NCBI RefSeq assembly: GCF_900107725.1
Contig: NZ_FNQO01000002.1
Coordinates: 310,001 to 374,000 of the forward strand
DNA length: 64,000 nucleotides
Direction of reading: 5' to 3'
From: Microbulbifer marinus
Lineage (GTDB): Bacteria > Pseudomonadota > Gammaproteobacteria > Pseudomonadales > Cellvibrionaceae
Position numbers and translations under genes: made by a program. The notes beneath the pieces were generated by a model, which made no database searches, had not been told where the DNA came from, and saw only the letters and a program-made list of their open reading frames with translations. Of the stretch, positions 1 through 9,864 are shown piece after piece (the first letter of the stretch is position 1; the number at the start of each line of letters is the position of its first letter).

Positions 1-585
1 CGGCCTGCGTCGCGGATGGTTGCTGTAACCGACGACGGGCATGCCGGCGGCGACCGCCGCCTTGACGCCGGCGATGGAGTCCTCCACCACCAGGCAATGT
101 TGCGGTTCCACCCCCATGGCCTGCGCCGCATGTAGAAACAGGTCGGGCCAGGGCTTGCCTCGGGACACGTCGTCGACGCTGAAAATTCGGCCATCGAAAT
201 AGTCGTACAGCCCGGTCTTGTTCAGGGTCAGGCGCATTTTTTCGTGGGAACCGGAAGAGGCCACACAGCTGCGCAGATTGATCTGCAGCAGATGGTCGAG
301 CAGGTCCTCGATGCCGGCTATCGGCTCCAGCTCGGCGTGAAACGCCTCGCGAATGCGCCGCTCGGTATTGCCGAAATAATGATCCGGCAGCGGACCGCCA
401 AAGCGCGTTTCGATTTCCAGCAGGCAGTCACGGGCCGGACGGCCGCTGAACTGTTCGTCCAGCTCCTCGGCCGTGGTCTCCATGCCGAGCTTGTTCATCT
501 CTTCGGCAAGGATGCGACAGACGATACTCTCGCTGTCCACCAGCACACCGTCGCAGTCGAAAATTACCAGTTCAGTGGAAAACAT
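1..585 (-). CDS. HAD-family hydrolase (beta-phosphoglucomutase/phosphatase type), 3' end outside window
   Basis: The minus-strand frame opens at the ATG ending at 585 and stays open for 195 codons to the window edge, so the C-terminus is missing. The N-terminus reads FSTELVIFDCDGVLVDS, the DxDxV/T motif I of haloacid dehalogenase phosphatases, whose first Asp is the nucleophile. Later SCVASSGS matches motif II (Ser/Thr), and GKPWPDLFLHAA followed by VVEDSIAGVKAAVAAGM matches motifs III and IV. The cap region between motifs I and II fits subfamily IA (YjjG, Gph, PGMB-like). Such enzymes dephosphorylate small sugar phosphates or nucleotides in the cytoplasm. The substrate cannot be told from sequence. 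The family assignment is secure, the specificity is not. Confidence 0.85.
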   Translation of the reverse strand, partial: MFSTELVIFDCDGVLVDSESIVCRILAEEMNKLGMETTAEELDEQFSGRPARDCLLEIETRFGGPLPDHYFGNTERRIREAFHAELEPIAGIEDLLDHLLQINLRSCVASSGSHEKMRLTLNKTGLYDYFDGRIFSVDDVSRGKPWPDLFLHAAQAMGVEPQHCLVVEDSIAGVKAAVAAGMPVVGYSNHPRRRP

Positions 586-601
586 CGGTGCAGCGCGCTC
601 C

Positions 602-967
602 TCAACTCGCGGACAGCAGCATCAGGCCCAGCAGCACGCCGATGGCACCCAGGATCCGCAGGAAAGTCTCATTGCCCCCGGAGATCTTTATCGCCAGCGC
701 CTTACTGCGCTCGAAGCCGATATGCAGCATATAGGCACCGGCCAGCACCACCAGCACGCCGAGCGCATTGAACAGCACGTTCCAGGCCCGCGTGTCGGCG
801 ATCAGCAACAGTATCAGCCCGATGGCAATGCGCGCCCAGGCGGAAATCGTATAGCCGGTTTCATTCAGGCGCTCGCTGATCGTACGCGCCAGCTGCGGCT
901 GCACGATGATGGCGATGGACAGAACCACCAGCGTAAGGCCCAGCACCCACAGAATCAGTTTTACCAT
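602..967 (-). CDS. Small integral membrane protein of unknown function
   Basis: A 121-residue protein with three or four hydrophobic segments (about residues 3-24, 44-62, 65-84 and 101-120) and almost no soluble part. The start has a good ribosome site (AGGGAGAGAACG before ATG). It lies 16 bases upstream of the HAD phosphatase on the same strand and is likely co-transcribed with it. I do not recognise a named family or any catalytic motif. It is probably an inner-membrane protein; no function is proposed. Confidence 0.7.
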   Translation of the reverse strand: MVKLILWVLGLTLVVLSIAIIVQPQLARTISERLNETGYTISAWARIAIGLILLLIADTRAWNVLFNALGVLVVLAGAYMLHIGFERSKALAIKISGGNETFLRILGAIGVLLGLMLLSAS

Positions 968-1019
968 CGTTCTCTCCCTGAGCAGATTGGTTATATAGAG
1001 CGAAGAATAACGTGATCCG

Positions 1020-1766
1020 TTACAGATCGCCCCACTGGAACTGCAATACCGATAGCGCTGCCACCGGTGCCGTCTCGGTGCGCAGCACGCGCGGGCCGAG
1101 ACGCAGCGGCAGAAATCCCCGGGCCAGGGCCGCGTCGATTTCCGCCTGCGACAGGCCGCCCTCCGGCCCCACTAATAGCAGCGCGGAATCCGGCTTACCC
1201 TGTTCCGCTTCCAGCTGGCGGAGATCCAGTTCGGTGCGGTGGTGCAACACCAGCTCTACGCCGAAATCGCTGTCCGCTTTCCTGTTCTGCAGATACTGCG
1301 CCAGCTTCTGCGGTTCGGCAATGGCCGGCAGGATATTGCGCTGGCACTGCTCACAGGCACTGGCGGCAATCTGGCGCCAGTGGCCGAGCTTTTTCTGCAG
1401 GCGCTCGCCACTCAGCTTGACCTCACAGCGCTCGGTAAACAGCGGCTGAATAGCCGCCACCCCCAGCTCGGTGGCTTTCTGCACCACCCAGTCGAAGCGC
1501 TCACCGCGGGAAATGCCGATCGCCAGCGTCAGTGCCAGCGGCGACTGGCGATTGTCCGGGGAAAACTCGCCCAGGCGCACCCGCGCCCTCTTGCCGGTTT
1601 CGATCAGCTCTGCACGGTATTCACCGCCGCTGCCATCGAACAGCACCAGCGGACGGCCGGCACCGAGGCGCAGAACCTTGACCAGGTGGCGCGAGGCCGC
1701 CTCGTCCAGTGCCAGTTCGCTCTGGCCGGCCAGGGGTTCGGTGGAATAGATACGCGGGATGCGCAT
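1020..1766 (-). CDS. rsmE: 16S rRNA (uracil-1498-N3)-methyltransferase RsmE
   Basis: 248 residues, the usual RsmE length. It opens with MRIPRIYSTEPL and HLVKVLRLGAGRPLVLFDGSG (PUA-like N-terminal domain, about residues 1-70). The SPOUT methyltransferase domain follows, with the knot signatures LLLVGPEGGLSQAEID (about 195-210) and LRLGPRVLRTETAPVAAL near the C-terminus, which bind S-adenosylmethionine. The family methylates U1498 of 16S rRNA in the assembled 30S subunit. The ATG has an AGGAAGAG ribosome site. It is read in the same direction as the membrane protein downstream. Confidence 0.95.
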   Translation of the reverse strand: MRIPRIYSTEPLAGQSELALDEAASRHLVKVLRLGAGRPLVLFDGSGGEYRAELIETGKRARVRLGEFSPDNRQSPLALTLAIGISRGERFDWVVQKATELGVAAIQPLFTERCEVKLSGERLQKKLGHWRQIAASACEQCQRNILPAIAEPQKLAQYLQNRKADSDFGVELVLHHRTELDLRQLEAEQGKPDSALLLVGPEGGLSQAEIDAALARGFLPLRLGPRVLRTETAPVAALSVLQFQWGDL

Positions 1767-1863
1767 GTACAGACTCTTCCTGTGAGGCAGATCGTCAAAA
1801 GTGCCCGGAGCGCCCCGGTCAGTTTTGGCTGAGCCAAAGGGGGAAATGCACGGGCGTGCTACA

Positions 1864-1892
1864 CAAAAAAGCCGACACTGAGTCGGCTTTTC
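1864..1892 (-). terminator. Bidirectional-type rho-independent terminator
   Basis: AAAAAAGCCGAC, a short loop, then GTCGGCTTTT. It lies about 80 bases past the stop of the RND permease on the minus strand and before rsmE, so it most likely ends the efflux transcript. A/T tracts on both sides allow function in either direction. Confidence 0.75.
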
Positions 1893-1934
1893 ATCGGCAA
1901 TTAGTTTAGGCGCTGAACGCGGCCCTTCGCAATG

Positions 1935-1963
1935 CTCCCCTTCCCATCAACGGGAAAGGGGAG
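1935..1963. repeat. Inverted repeat just downstream of the RND permease
   Basis: CTCCCCTTCCC pairs with GGGAAAGGGGAG across a short loop. It lies 9 bases past the permease stop and just before the rho-independent terminator. No T-tract follows, so it may protect the 3' end rather than terminate. Confidence 0.5.
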
Positions 1964-1972
1964 TGGCGGGGA

Positions 1973-4900
1973 TCAGGCGTTCTCGGCCGAAGCCGGCAGC
2001 TCCTCGCCGCGGCCGCGCTTGCGTTGCACCTTCAGGCGCAGCACCTCGATCACCTTGTACAGGTTCGGCACCAGAATCAGGGTCACCGCGGTAGCGCAGA
2101 GAACGCCGAAGGCGAGACTGACCACCATCGGGATCAGGAACTGCGCCTGAATCGAACGCTCGAACATGATCGGCACCAGGCCGATAAAGGTCGTTAGCGA
2201 GGTCAGGATAATCGGGCGGAAGCGATCACGACCGGCCTGAATAACCGCATCCATGATCGCCATACCCCCGGCGCGCAGCTGGTTGATGCGATCCATCAGT
2301 ACCAGGTTATCGTTCACCACCACGCCGGCTGCGGCGAGGAAGCCGAGCATGGACATGATGCTGATGTCGTAACCCAACAGCAGGTGGCCCAGAATCGCAC
2401 CGAAGAAACCGAACGGCACCGCAGTCAGGATCAGCAGCGGCTGCGAGTAGGAGCGGAAAGCAATCGCCAGCAGTGCGTAGATCGTAAACAGCGACAATAC
2501 GAAGAAGGCCAGGATCGCGGAACCGAACTCTTCCTCTTCCTGCATCTCACCGGCGGTCTTCAGACTGAAGCCGGCAAACTGCTTCTCCCACTGGGGCACC
2601 TTCTTCTCGCGCAGCTGTTGCAGTATCTCGTGGGCCGAGGCCGCACCCGGGGTCAGCTCCGCGGAGATCCGCACAGTGCGCTCGCGGTCGTTGCGGCGAA
2701 TGGTGGTGTAACCGGGCACATAAACCGCATCGGCCACCGCACTGAACGGGATCTCGCCGTTGCTGGTGCGAATGCGAATGCGGTCGATCTGTTCCTCGCT
2801 TGCGCGCTCCTCTTCCGGATAGCGCACCATGACACGCACGTCCTCGCGGCCGCGGGGAATACGCTGCACTTCCTCACCGTAGAAACCCTGGCGCACCTGC
2901 TTGGCGACATCGGCGAGGCCGATACCCATATTGGTGGCGTGGGGCTTCAGCTGGATCTCGATATCCCGGCGCGCGCTGATCAGGTTGTCGCGCACGTCGT
3001 AGACACCGGCGTAACTGTTCAGCGCCTCCTTGACCGCGTCGGCAGCCGCGCGCAGCTCGGCCATGTTGCCCGAGGAGGTGCTCAGGTTCAGGGACATGCC
3101 CGAGCCACCATCGTTGATGGTGTGGTGAATGCGCATCTCCTCGACGCTGGCCGGCAGCTCACCCACATACTCGCGCCAGCGCAGTGCCAGGGTTTCCGAG
3201 GTCACATCGCGCTGTTCACCGTCTGTCAGCTGCAGCAGCACGGTGACATTACCGCGCCACAGGAACGCCATGGTGTTTTCGACGAATGGCTGGCCGCCAT
3301 TCATCTCCAGCATTTCCGGGTCTTCGGCCAGTTTGTCGCCGGCACGCTCGAACTGCTCCATGACCCGCTTTGTTTCCTCGAAGGATTCGCCGGGCGCCAT
3401 GGTGGTGCGCAGCTGCAGCAGGTCGGAGGGCACCTGCGGCGAGAAGGCCGAGCCGATATAACCACCGGCAAATACCGCGAAGGACAGGAACAGCGCCATC
3501 ACGAAGATCATCACCGTCGCGCGGCTATTGCTGAGGGATTTTTCCAGCAGCGGCATGTAGTACTTTTCACCGGCCGCCTTCATACCGCCGGCAAACTTCG
3601 CGCGCAGCGCCTGCAGCTTGAGTCCCAGGCCGGAGGTGGCCGGCTTCTCAGGCTTCAGGTTGACCAGGTGCGCCGGCAGAATCAGCAGTGACTCGATCAG
3701 CGAGAAAGACAGCGCCAGCAGCACCACCACCGGCAGTGACAGCATCATCTGCGACGTGTAACCGGGCAGGAACAGCATCGGCACGAAGAACACCATGGTG
3801 GAAACCACGGCGAAGATCACCGGTGCGGAAACCTGTTTCACGCCCTCTTCCGCCGCTGCCAGCCCGGTAACGCCGCGGTCGTGGGCGGCGTGCACCGCCT
3901 CGCCGACGATAATCGCATCGTCGACGACGATCCCGAGAATCAACAGGAAGGCGAACAGCGACAGCATGTTCAGCGTCACGCCGGTGGTCGGCAGCAGCCA
4001 GAAGGCCCCCATAAAGGCGGTGGCAATACCAATGGTTACCCAGATTGCCAGCGCCGGGCGCAGGAACAGCATCAGCAGTATGAATACCAGAACCAGGCCA
4101 CCGAGGGCGTTGCCGGCCAGCAGCTCCATACGCCCCTCATAGGCTTTGGAGAAGTCGAACCAGATCTCGAACTCCATACCCTGAGGCAGCTGCTCGCGGG
4201 CCTCCGCCATAAACTCCTGGATCGCATCGGCGGTGGCCACCACGTCCAGCGGCTCGCCCTGCATCACGCGCAGGTTCATCGCCGGCTTGCCGTTGAAGCG
4301 GATCACCGAGCCCTCTTCCTCGAAGCCGTCCTCTATATCGGCCACATCGCCAAGCAGCAGCTGGGTGCCATCGGCGCGGCTGATCAGCGGAATACGGGCG
4401 AAATCGCTGGCGGTATAGGCCTGGCCGCGGGTCTGTACCTGGATATCGCCGCGATCCGAGCGCACCATGCCCGCGGGCAGGTCGAGGGACGAGCGGCGCA
4501 CGGCATTGGCGACGTCGTCGAAGCTCAGGTTGTAGCGGCGCAGATCCAGCTCGGACACCTCGATGGAGACCTCGTCGGCGCGATCACCCCAGACGTCGAC
4601 CCGGCGCACACCGGGCAGCAGCGTCAGCTTGTCGCGCAGATCCAGCGCCGTGTCCTTCAGCACGTGTGGGGAGACGGGACCGCCAATGGCGATCATCATC
4701 ATCTGCTGCTCCCACTCCTGCAGCGCGATGACCGGCCGCTCGATGTCGGACGGGAAGGTGTTGATGCTGTCCACCTGCACCTTGATGTCGTTCAGCAGGC
4801 GCAGCTGGTCGTAGCCGTCCACCGCCTTGATTTCCACGGTGCTGTGGCTGCGGCGGGACCAGGAGTTCACCTCCTTGATACCCTTCACTTCGGAAATGGC

Positions 4901-5110
4901 CTGCTCCACCCGCTGGGTGACCTGCTGCTCCACTTCCGCCGGGCCGGCGCCCGGGTAGCTGATATCGACGCGCACGATGCCCGGGTTGATCGCCGGGAAT
5001 ACCTCGCGCCCGATATGGCTGATACCGAACAGGCCGCCGATGATGATCATGATCATCAGCAGGTTGGCGGCCTTACTGTTGCGTACGAACCATCCGATGA
5101 TGCCCTGCAT
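1973..5110 (-). CDS. RND-family efflux transporter permease (AcrB/MexB-like)
   Basis: 1045 residues, the normal length for HAE1-type RND pumps. It shows the N-terminal helix (IGWFVRNSKAANLLMIMIII), two large periplasmic loops, and helix 4 with GIVVDDAIIVGEAV, which contains the proton-relay Asp pair (D397-D398). A second helical block (about 860-1020) ends in FGVLCATAVTLILVPNLYKV. These inner-membrane trimers use the proton gradient to export drugs, bile-salt-like compounds or lipids through an adaptor and a TolC-type channel. The adaptor gene lies immediately upstream with 2 bases between the two. No outer-membrane channel gene is next to them, so a TolC elsewhere is presumably used. The substrate is unknown. 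Confidence 0.93.
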   Translation of the reverse strand: MQGIIGWFVRNSKAANLLMIMIIIGGLFGISHIGREVFPAINPGIVRVDISYPGAGPAEVEQQVTQRVEQAISEVKGIKEVNSWSRRSHSTVEIKAVDGYDQLRLLNDIKVQVDSINTFPSDIERPVIALQEWEQQMMMIAIGGPVSPHVLKDTALDLRDKLTLLPGVRRVDVWGDRADEVSIEVSELDLRRYNLSFDDVANAVRRSSLDLPAGMVRSDRGDIQVQTRGQAYTASDFARIPLISRADGTQLLLGDVADIEDGFEEEGSVIRFNGKPAMNLRVMQGEPLDVVATADAIQEFMAEAREQLPQGMEFEIWFDFSKAYEGRMELLAGNALGGLVLVFILLMLFLRPALAIWVTIGIATAFMGAFWLLPTTGVTLNMLSLFAFLLILGIVVDDAIIVGEAVHAAHDRGVTGLAAAEEGVKQVSAPVIFAVVSTMVFFVPMLFLPGYTSQMMLSLPVVVLLALSFSLIESLLILPAHLVNLKPEKPATSGLGLKLQALRAKFAGGMKAAGEKYYMPLLEKSLSNSRATVMIFVMALFLSFAVFAGGYIGSAFSPQVPSDLLQLRTTMAPGESFEETKRVMEQFERAGDKLAEDPEMLEMNGGQPFVENTMAFLWRGNVTVLLQLTDGEQRDVTSETLALRWREYVGELPASVEEMRIHHTINDGGSGMSLNLSTSSGNMAELRAAADAVKEALNSYAGVYDVRDNLISARRDIEIQLKPHATNMGIGLADVAKQVRQGFYGEEVQRIPRGREDVRVMVRYPEEERASEEQIDRIRIRTSNGEIPFSAVADAVYVPGYTTIRRNDRERTVRISAELTPGAASAHEILQQLREKKVPQWEKQFAGFSLKTAGEMQEEEEFGSAILAFFVLSLFTIYALLAIAFRSYSQPLLILTAVPFGFFGAILGHLLLGYDISIMSMLGFLAAAGVVVNDNLVLMDRINQLRAGGMAIMDAVIQAGRDRFRPIILTSLTTFIGLVPIMFERSIQAQFLIPMVVSLAFGVLCATAVTLILVPNLYKVIEVLRLKVQRKRGRGEELPASAENA

Positions 5111-5112
5111 GA

Positions 5113-6357
5113 TCAGCGCGCTCCCTGTATCGCGGCGCCATTACCGGTCGCATCGGCGACCTTATCGGCAGCGACGGCTTCACTCTCATCCCCGAGCAGC
5201 ATGCCGGTGGGCTTTTCGTTCAGTGGGTTGGCAGTGATTACCATGCCCTCCCGGGAATAGCCGAGGCTCGACACGATCACGCGCTCGCCCGGAGCGATAT
5301 CACCGCGCACCCAGACGTCCTCTTCCACCGCCTGCAGCAGCTGCACATCCTTGAATACCAGCTTGTTTTCCGCGTCCAGCACCAGCAGGTGGTCGCCCTC
5401 GTGCAGGGCCTGGCGCGGCAGGCGGGTGATGTTGTCGAAAGTCTTACCGGCGATATCCGCCTCGACGAACAGGCCGTTCACCAGCGGCGCCGCACCCTGA
5501 TAGGGGTTCTGTACCTGAGCCACCGCGTAGACGAAGCGACTGTTGGGATCGATACTGGCCTCGGTGCGCACGATGGTGCCGCGCCACTCGCGCTGCTGGC
5601 CGGCAATACGCGCGGAGAGGCGCACGGCGGGGCCATTCTCGATCGACTGCCCCAGCGGCAGGTCCACCAGTGCCAGCTGGCGGTCGGTCAGCGGCAGGCG
5701 CACTTCGGCAACGCCGGTGCTGTGAATTTTTGCCAGGCGCGTGCCGGGGGTGACGTACTGCCCCAGGTCGACGAAGGTCTCCACGACCCGGCCGGCGAAG
5801 GGTGCCTTGACCCGGGTGCGCTCCAGGTCCAGCTTGGCCTGGTCGCGATCGGCGCGCGCCGCGGCCACGGCAGCCTCGGCAGCGGAGAGTTGCGGCTTGC
5901 GCAGGAACAGGGCGTTGGCGGTGGAGGAACCCAGGTCGCGCCACTCGCGCTTGGCCTGCTTGGCGCGGCCCTGTTCCTGGGCCAGCGTGGATTCTGCATT
6001 GGCCAGCTGCGCTTCCGCACGGGTCAGCTGGTGGGCGTAGTCGGCGGACTCAATCTGCACCAGTGACTCGCCGGAGCCGAAGAAGCCGCCGGGCACGAAG
6101 GCGTCGTTGACCTGTTCGATCACGCCGCCGACACGGGCTACCACTTCGATCTCATGGCGCGCGTGTACGGTGCCCTGGCTCGGCACCAGCAGCGTCTGGC
6201 GACCGGGTTCGGCGTAGAGCACATCGGCCACCGGCGGCACCGCCGCCTCAGTGACTTTTTCCTCAGGTTTCGGCGCCAGGCCCAACGTCAACCCAATGGC
6301 AGCGACACCTGCCAGAACAACAATGCCCAGCAGCTTGTTTTTCTTGGAAATTTTCAC
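5113..6357 (-). CDS. RND efflux periplasmic adaptor subunit (membrane fusion protein)
   Basis: About 414 residues. An N-terminal membrane anchor (KNKLLGIVVLAGVAAIGLTLGL) is followed by the biotinyl-lipoyl half motifs, an alpha-helical hairpin rich in Ala/Gln/Glu (about 105-165), and the beta-barrel and membrane-proximal domains. This is the HlyD/AcrA adaptor order. It bridges the inner-membrane permease encoded 2 bases downstream to an outer-membrane channel. I place the start at the GTG ending at 6357, because GAGG sits six bases before it. A GTG six bases further upstream overlaps that ribosome site. Upstream on the coding strand a TTTGATCAAA palindrome lies in the likely promoter region. 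Confidence 0.9.
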   Translation of the reverse strand: MKISKKNKLLGIVVLAGVAAIGLTLGLAPKPEEKVTEAAVPPVADVLYAEPGRQTLLVPSQGTVHARHEIEVVARVGGVIEQVNDAFVPGGFFGSGESLVQIESADYAHQLTRAEAQLANAESTLAQEQGRAKQAKREWRDLGSSTANALFLRKPQLSAAEAAVAAARADRDQAKLDLERTRVKAPFAGRVVETFVDLGQYVTPGTRLAKIHSTGVAEVRLPLTDRQLALVDLPLGQSIENGPAVRLSARIAGQQREWRGTIVRTEASIDPNSRFVYAVAQVQNPYQGAAPLVNGLFVEADIAGKTFDNITRLPRQALHEGDHLLVLDAENKLVFKDVQLLQAVEEDVWVRGDIAPGERVIVSSLGYSREGMVITANPLNEKPTGMLLGDESEAVAADKVADATGNGAAIQGAR

Positions 6358-6648
6358 AGACACCCTCTACCGGTAAACGACCTGATTTGATCAAAATTTG
6401 ACTAGTTGCGCATTCTACTGGAGTTCGACGACGAAAGGTGCCGTTTTGGATGCAAACCACCGCACAGGCTTGCGCTTCATCGCAAACCTTTCTCGTCGCG
6501 CCCGGCTGACGCATAATGCCCGGCCGAATTTGCCGACTCGGGAACAGCCGCCGGCCGACCGAAGCCGCGGAAACCGGCCGGTCAGTTTGCCGCTGACGGC
6601 CGCCCCCGAGACGTATGAAGCCCCCGCAGAACGGATGTAAAAAATAAG

Positions 6649-9000
6649 ATGTTGGATATCAACGTTCGAATCGCCGAAGAACTCAATGTACGCCCGCAAC
6701 AGGTAGCCGCCGCCGTGGCGCTGCTGGACGAGGGCGCGACCGTGCCGTTCATCTCCCGCTACCGCAAGGAGGTCACCGGCGCCCTGGATGACACCCAGCT
6801 GCGCAACCTGGAGGAGCGCCTGCGCTACCTGCGCGAACTGGAAGACCGCCGCGCGACCATCCTCAAGAGCATCGACGAACAGGGCAAACTTACGCCGGAA
6901 CTGGCGCAGCAGATCAATGCCGCCGATACCAAGAACCGCCTCGAAGACCTCTACCTGCCATACAAGCCCAAGCGCCGCACCAAGGGCCAGATCGCCATCG
7001 AGGCGGGGCTCGAACCGCTGGCCGATGCGCTGTTCAACGATCCGTCGCTGAATCCGGAGGAAGAGGCGCAGAAGTACCTGAACACCGACAACGAAGACGC
7101 CTCCCTGCACGTGAAGGACATCAAGGCCGCCCTCGATGGCGCTAAGTTCATCCTGATGGAGCGCTTCGCCGAAGACGCAGAACTGCTGGGCAAACTGCGC
7201 GATTTCCTCAAGCGTGACGGCCAGGTCAAGTCCAAGCTGCTGGACGGCAAGGAAGAGGAAGGCGCCAAGTTCCGCGACTACTTCGAGTACGCAGAGGACT
7301 GGTCCAAGGTGCCATCCCACCGCGCGCTGGCCATCTTCCGCGGTCGCAACGAGGGTATCCTCGGTATCAATATCGGCCTGGAAGGTGACGAGGAGAGGGC
7401 TGCCACCGCCAGCCACCCGTGCGAGACGATGATCGCCAAGCATGTCGGCGTCGAAGACCAGGGCCGACCGGCGGACAAATGGCTGGGAGAAGTGGTGCGC
7501 TGGACCTGGCGTATCAAGCTGCTCACCGCGCTGGAAACCGATCTGATGGGCGAGCTGCGAGAGAAAGCGGAAGAAGAGGCCATCAAGGTCTTCTCCCGCA
7601 ACCTGAAGGACCTGCTGCTGGCAGCGCCGGCGGGCCAGAAAGCCACCATCGGCCTGGACCCGGGCCTGCGCACCGGCGTCAAAGTGGCGGTGGTGGATGC
7701 CACCGGCAAAATCCTCGACCACGCCACCATTTACCCAACGCCACCACAGAACCGCGCGCAGGAAGCCGCGGCCGTGATCGCCGCCCTGTGCAGCAAGCAC
7801 AATGTCGGCCTGATCGCGATCGGTAACGGCACCGGCAGCCGCGAGACCGACAAGTTCGTCGGCGAGACCATCAAGCAATACAAACTGGGCGCACAGAAGG
7901 TGATGGTCAACGAGGCCGGTGCCTCGGTGTACTCCGCCTCCGAATTTGCCGCGCGGGAATTCCCGGATCTGGACGTGACCATCCGCGGCGCTATTTCCAT
8001 CGCACGCCGCCTGCAGGATCCGCTGGCCGAACTGGTGAAGATCGACCCCAAATCCATCGGTGTCGGCCAGTATCAGCACGATGTGTCCCAGACCCAGCTG
8101 GCGCGCTCACTAGATGCCGTGGTCGAAGACTGTGTGAACGGTGTTGGTGCCGAGCTGAACTCCGCCTCCGCGCCGCTGCTGTCCCGCGTGTCCGGCCTCA
8201 GCGCGTCCATCGCCAACAACATTGTCAGCTATCGCGACGAGCACGGCGCCTTCAAAAGTCGCGCACAGCTTAAGGAAGTACCGCGCCTCGGGCCCAAGGC
8301 CTTCGAACAGGCCGCCGGCTTCCTGCGTATCAACAACGGTGAGAACCCGCTGGACAAGTCCGGTGTGCACCCGGAAGCCTACGTGGTGGTGAAGCGCATT
8401 GCCGAGAAGAACGGCCGCGAGATCAACAGCCTGATCGGCGATTCCGCCTTCCTGCGCAAGCTGAATCCGGCCGACTACACCGACGAGAAATTCGGTGTGC
8501 CGACAGTGACCGACATCATCGCCGAGCTGGAAAAGCCCGGCCGCGACCCGCGCCCGGAATTCCGCACTGCGAAATTCGAGGAGGGCGTGGAAGAGATCAA
8601 GGACCTGCGCCCGGCCATGGTGCTGGAAGGTACCGTCACCAACGTCACCAACTTCGGTGCCTTCGTCGATATCGGCGTACATCAGGACGGCCTGGTGCAC
8701 ATCTCCGCGCTGTCGGAGAAATTCGTCAAAGACCCGCACGAGGTGGTCAAAGCCGGCGATATCGTCAAGGTGAAGGTCATGGAAGTGGACGTGGCGCGCA
8801 AGCGTATCGGCCTGTCCATGCGCCTGTCCGATGAACCCGGCGAACAGGGCAGCGGCGGCGTCAAGAAGGGCGACCACCGCGAGAGCCGCCAGGCGCAGAA
8901 ACACAACAACCGCAACCGCCAGCAACAGGGCGGCCAGGGCAATGGTCGCGGCAGCATGGGTGACCTGCTTGCAGCGGCAATGAACAAAGACAAGAAGTAA
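6649..9000 (+). CDS. tex: Tex-family RNA-binding transcription accessory protein
   Basis: 783 residues, typical for Tex. In order: N-terminal helical domain with [15 protein letters not shown] (about 34-48), a YqgF/RNase H-like domain ([18 protein letters not shown], about 335-355), helix-hairpin-helix motifs ([35 protein letters not shown]) and an S1 RNA-binding domain ([26 protein letters not shown], about 657-685). A Gly/Asn/Gln-rich basic tail follows. Tex binds nucleic acid and is linked to transcription of stress and virulence genes. It is monocistronic, with a strong terminator right after its stop. Start: ATG after AAAAAATAAG, which is a weak ribosome site. Confidence 0.96.
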   Translation: MLDINVRIAEELNVRPQQVAAAVALLDEGATVPFISRYRKEVTGALDDTQLRNLEERLRYLRELEDRRATILKSIDEQGKLTPELAQQINAADTKNRLEDLYLPYKPKRRTKGQIAIEAGLEPLADALFNDPSLNPEEEAQKYLNTDNEDASLHVKDIKAALDGAKFILMERFAEDAELLGKLRDFLKRDGQVKSKLLDGKEEEGAKFRDYFEYAEDWSKVPSHRALAIFRGRNEGILGINIGLEGDEERAATASHPCETMIAKHVGVEDQGRPADKWLGEVVRWTWRIKLLTALETDLMGELREKAEEEAIKVFSRNLKDLLLAAPAGQKATIGLDPGLRTGVKVAVVDATGKILDHATIYPTPPQNRAQEAAAVIAALCSKHNVGLIAIGNGTGSRETDKFVGETIKQYKLGAQKVMVNEAGASVYSASEFAAREFPDLDVTIRGAISIARRLQDPLAELVKIDPKSIGVGQYQHDVSQTQLARSLDAVVEDCVNGVGAELNSASAPLLSRVSGLSASIANNIVSYRDEHGAFKSRAQLKEVPRLGPKAFEQAAGFLRINNGENPLDKSGVHPEAYVVVKRIAEKNGREINSLIGDSAFLRKLNPADYTDEKFGVPTVTDIIAELEKPGRDPRPEFRTAKFEEGVEEIKDLRPAMVLEGTVTNVTNFGAFVDIGVHQDGLVHISALSEKFVKDPHEVVKAGDIVKVKVMEVDVARKRIGLSMRLSDEPGEQGSGGVKKGDHRESRQAQKHNNRNRQQQGGQGNGRGSMGDLLAAAMNKDKK

Positions 9001-9004
9001 CAGT

Positions 9005-9034
9005 AAAAAGGGCGATCAACAGATCGCCCTTTTT
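9005..9034. terminator. Rho-independent terminator shared by tex and rluA
   Basis: AAAAAGGGCGATC, a four-base loop, then GATCGCCCTTTTT. It is symmetric, with an A-tract and a T-tract, so it can end tex (plus) and rluA (minus, stop at 9033), which converge here. Confidence 0.9.
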
Positions 9035-9695
9035 ATTGAAACCATTCCGGATCCGGCGTACTCGTGAAACGCAGCCGTTCGCCGGTCTCCGGGTGGGTAA
9101 ACGCCAACTCGGTCGCGTGCAGTAACAGCCGCGGTGCCGCCACCAGCGCCCGCCGGTGCGCATAAAAAGGGTCGCCCAGGATCGGGTGGCCGATAGCCTC
9201 CATATGTACGCGCAGCTGGTGCGAGCGGCCGGTCACCGGCTTCAGCCTGACCAGGCTGCAGCCTGCCGCGGTGGAAATCTTCTGCCAGCGTGTCAGCGAC
9301 GGCTTGCCCACCTCGAAGTCCACTTTCTGGCGCGGCCGGTTCGGCCAGTCGCAGATCAGCGGCAGATCAATCTCGCCGCAATCCTCAGTCAGCTCACCCC
9401 ACACCTTCGCCACATAGGCTTTCTCTACCTGCCGGCTCTGGAACTGCGCACTGAGCTTGCGGTGCACCTCAGGGCTGCGCGCCATGACCAGCAGGCCGGA
9501 CGTGTCCATATCCAGCCGGTGTACGATCAGGGCCTCGGAGAAGCGCTCTTGTGCGCGGGTTGCGAGGCTGTCGCGATGGGCCGGGTCGCGCCCCGGCACG
9601 CTGAGCAGGCCGCAGGGCTTGTCCAACACCAGCAGCGCTTCATCGCTGTATATGACCGAAAGAAACGGCTCCGTTGGCGGACAGTACCTGCGCAC
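9033..9695 (-). CDS. rluA: RluA-family pseudouridine synthase (23S rRNA U746 / tRNA U32 type)
   Basis: 220 residues, almost exactly the E. coli RluA length, and lacking the S4 domain of RluC/RluD. The catalytic motif HRLDMDTSG (D62) and LDKPCGLLSVPGR near the N-terminus are the hallmark blocks. VKPVTGRSHQLRVHMEAIGHPILGDPFY is the conserved C-terminal block. The enzyme isomerises uridine to pseudouridine in 23S rRNA and some tRNAs. A GTG start is used, with GGAG about seven bases upstream. RluA rather than another family member is inferred from length and lack of S4. Confidence 0.9.
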   Translation of the reverse strand: MRRYCPPTEPFLSVIYSDEALLVLDKPCGLLSVPGRDPAHRDSLATRAQERFSEALIVHRLDMDTSGLLVMARSPEVHRKLSAQFQSRQVEKAYVAKVWGELTEDCGEIDLPLICDWPNRPRQKVDFEVGKPSLTRWQKISTAAGCSLVRLKPVTGRSHQLRVHMEAIGHPILGDPFYAHRRALVAAPRLLLHATELAFTHPETGERLRFTSTPDPEWFQ

Positions 9696-9864
9696 CTCAA
9701 CTCTCCAATGCCAAAGACCTTTACCGCTGGCCGTTCGCGCCCGTGACGGGTAACCGGTTCGGTTAGCAGTTCACATCCGGTAGACGGCAGCAAAGAATCG
9801 CGCATTTGACCGTAAGCGCTAGGCGGGCGCAAGCCGGTGCGTCCTGAGCGCTCTCAACCTGCCG

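Noticed and set aside
3881..5260. Long plus-strand open frame antisense to the RND permease
   Set aside because: No ribosome site, no recognisable product, and a composition of Arg/His/Ala/Gly typical of reading a high-GC gene backwards. The permease on the other strand is unambiguous.
6415..8079. 554-codon minus-strand open frame antisense to tex
   Set aside because: It lies over the conserved Tex coding region, has no family match I can see, and is a GC-rich shadow frame.
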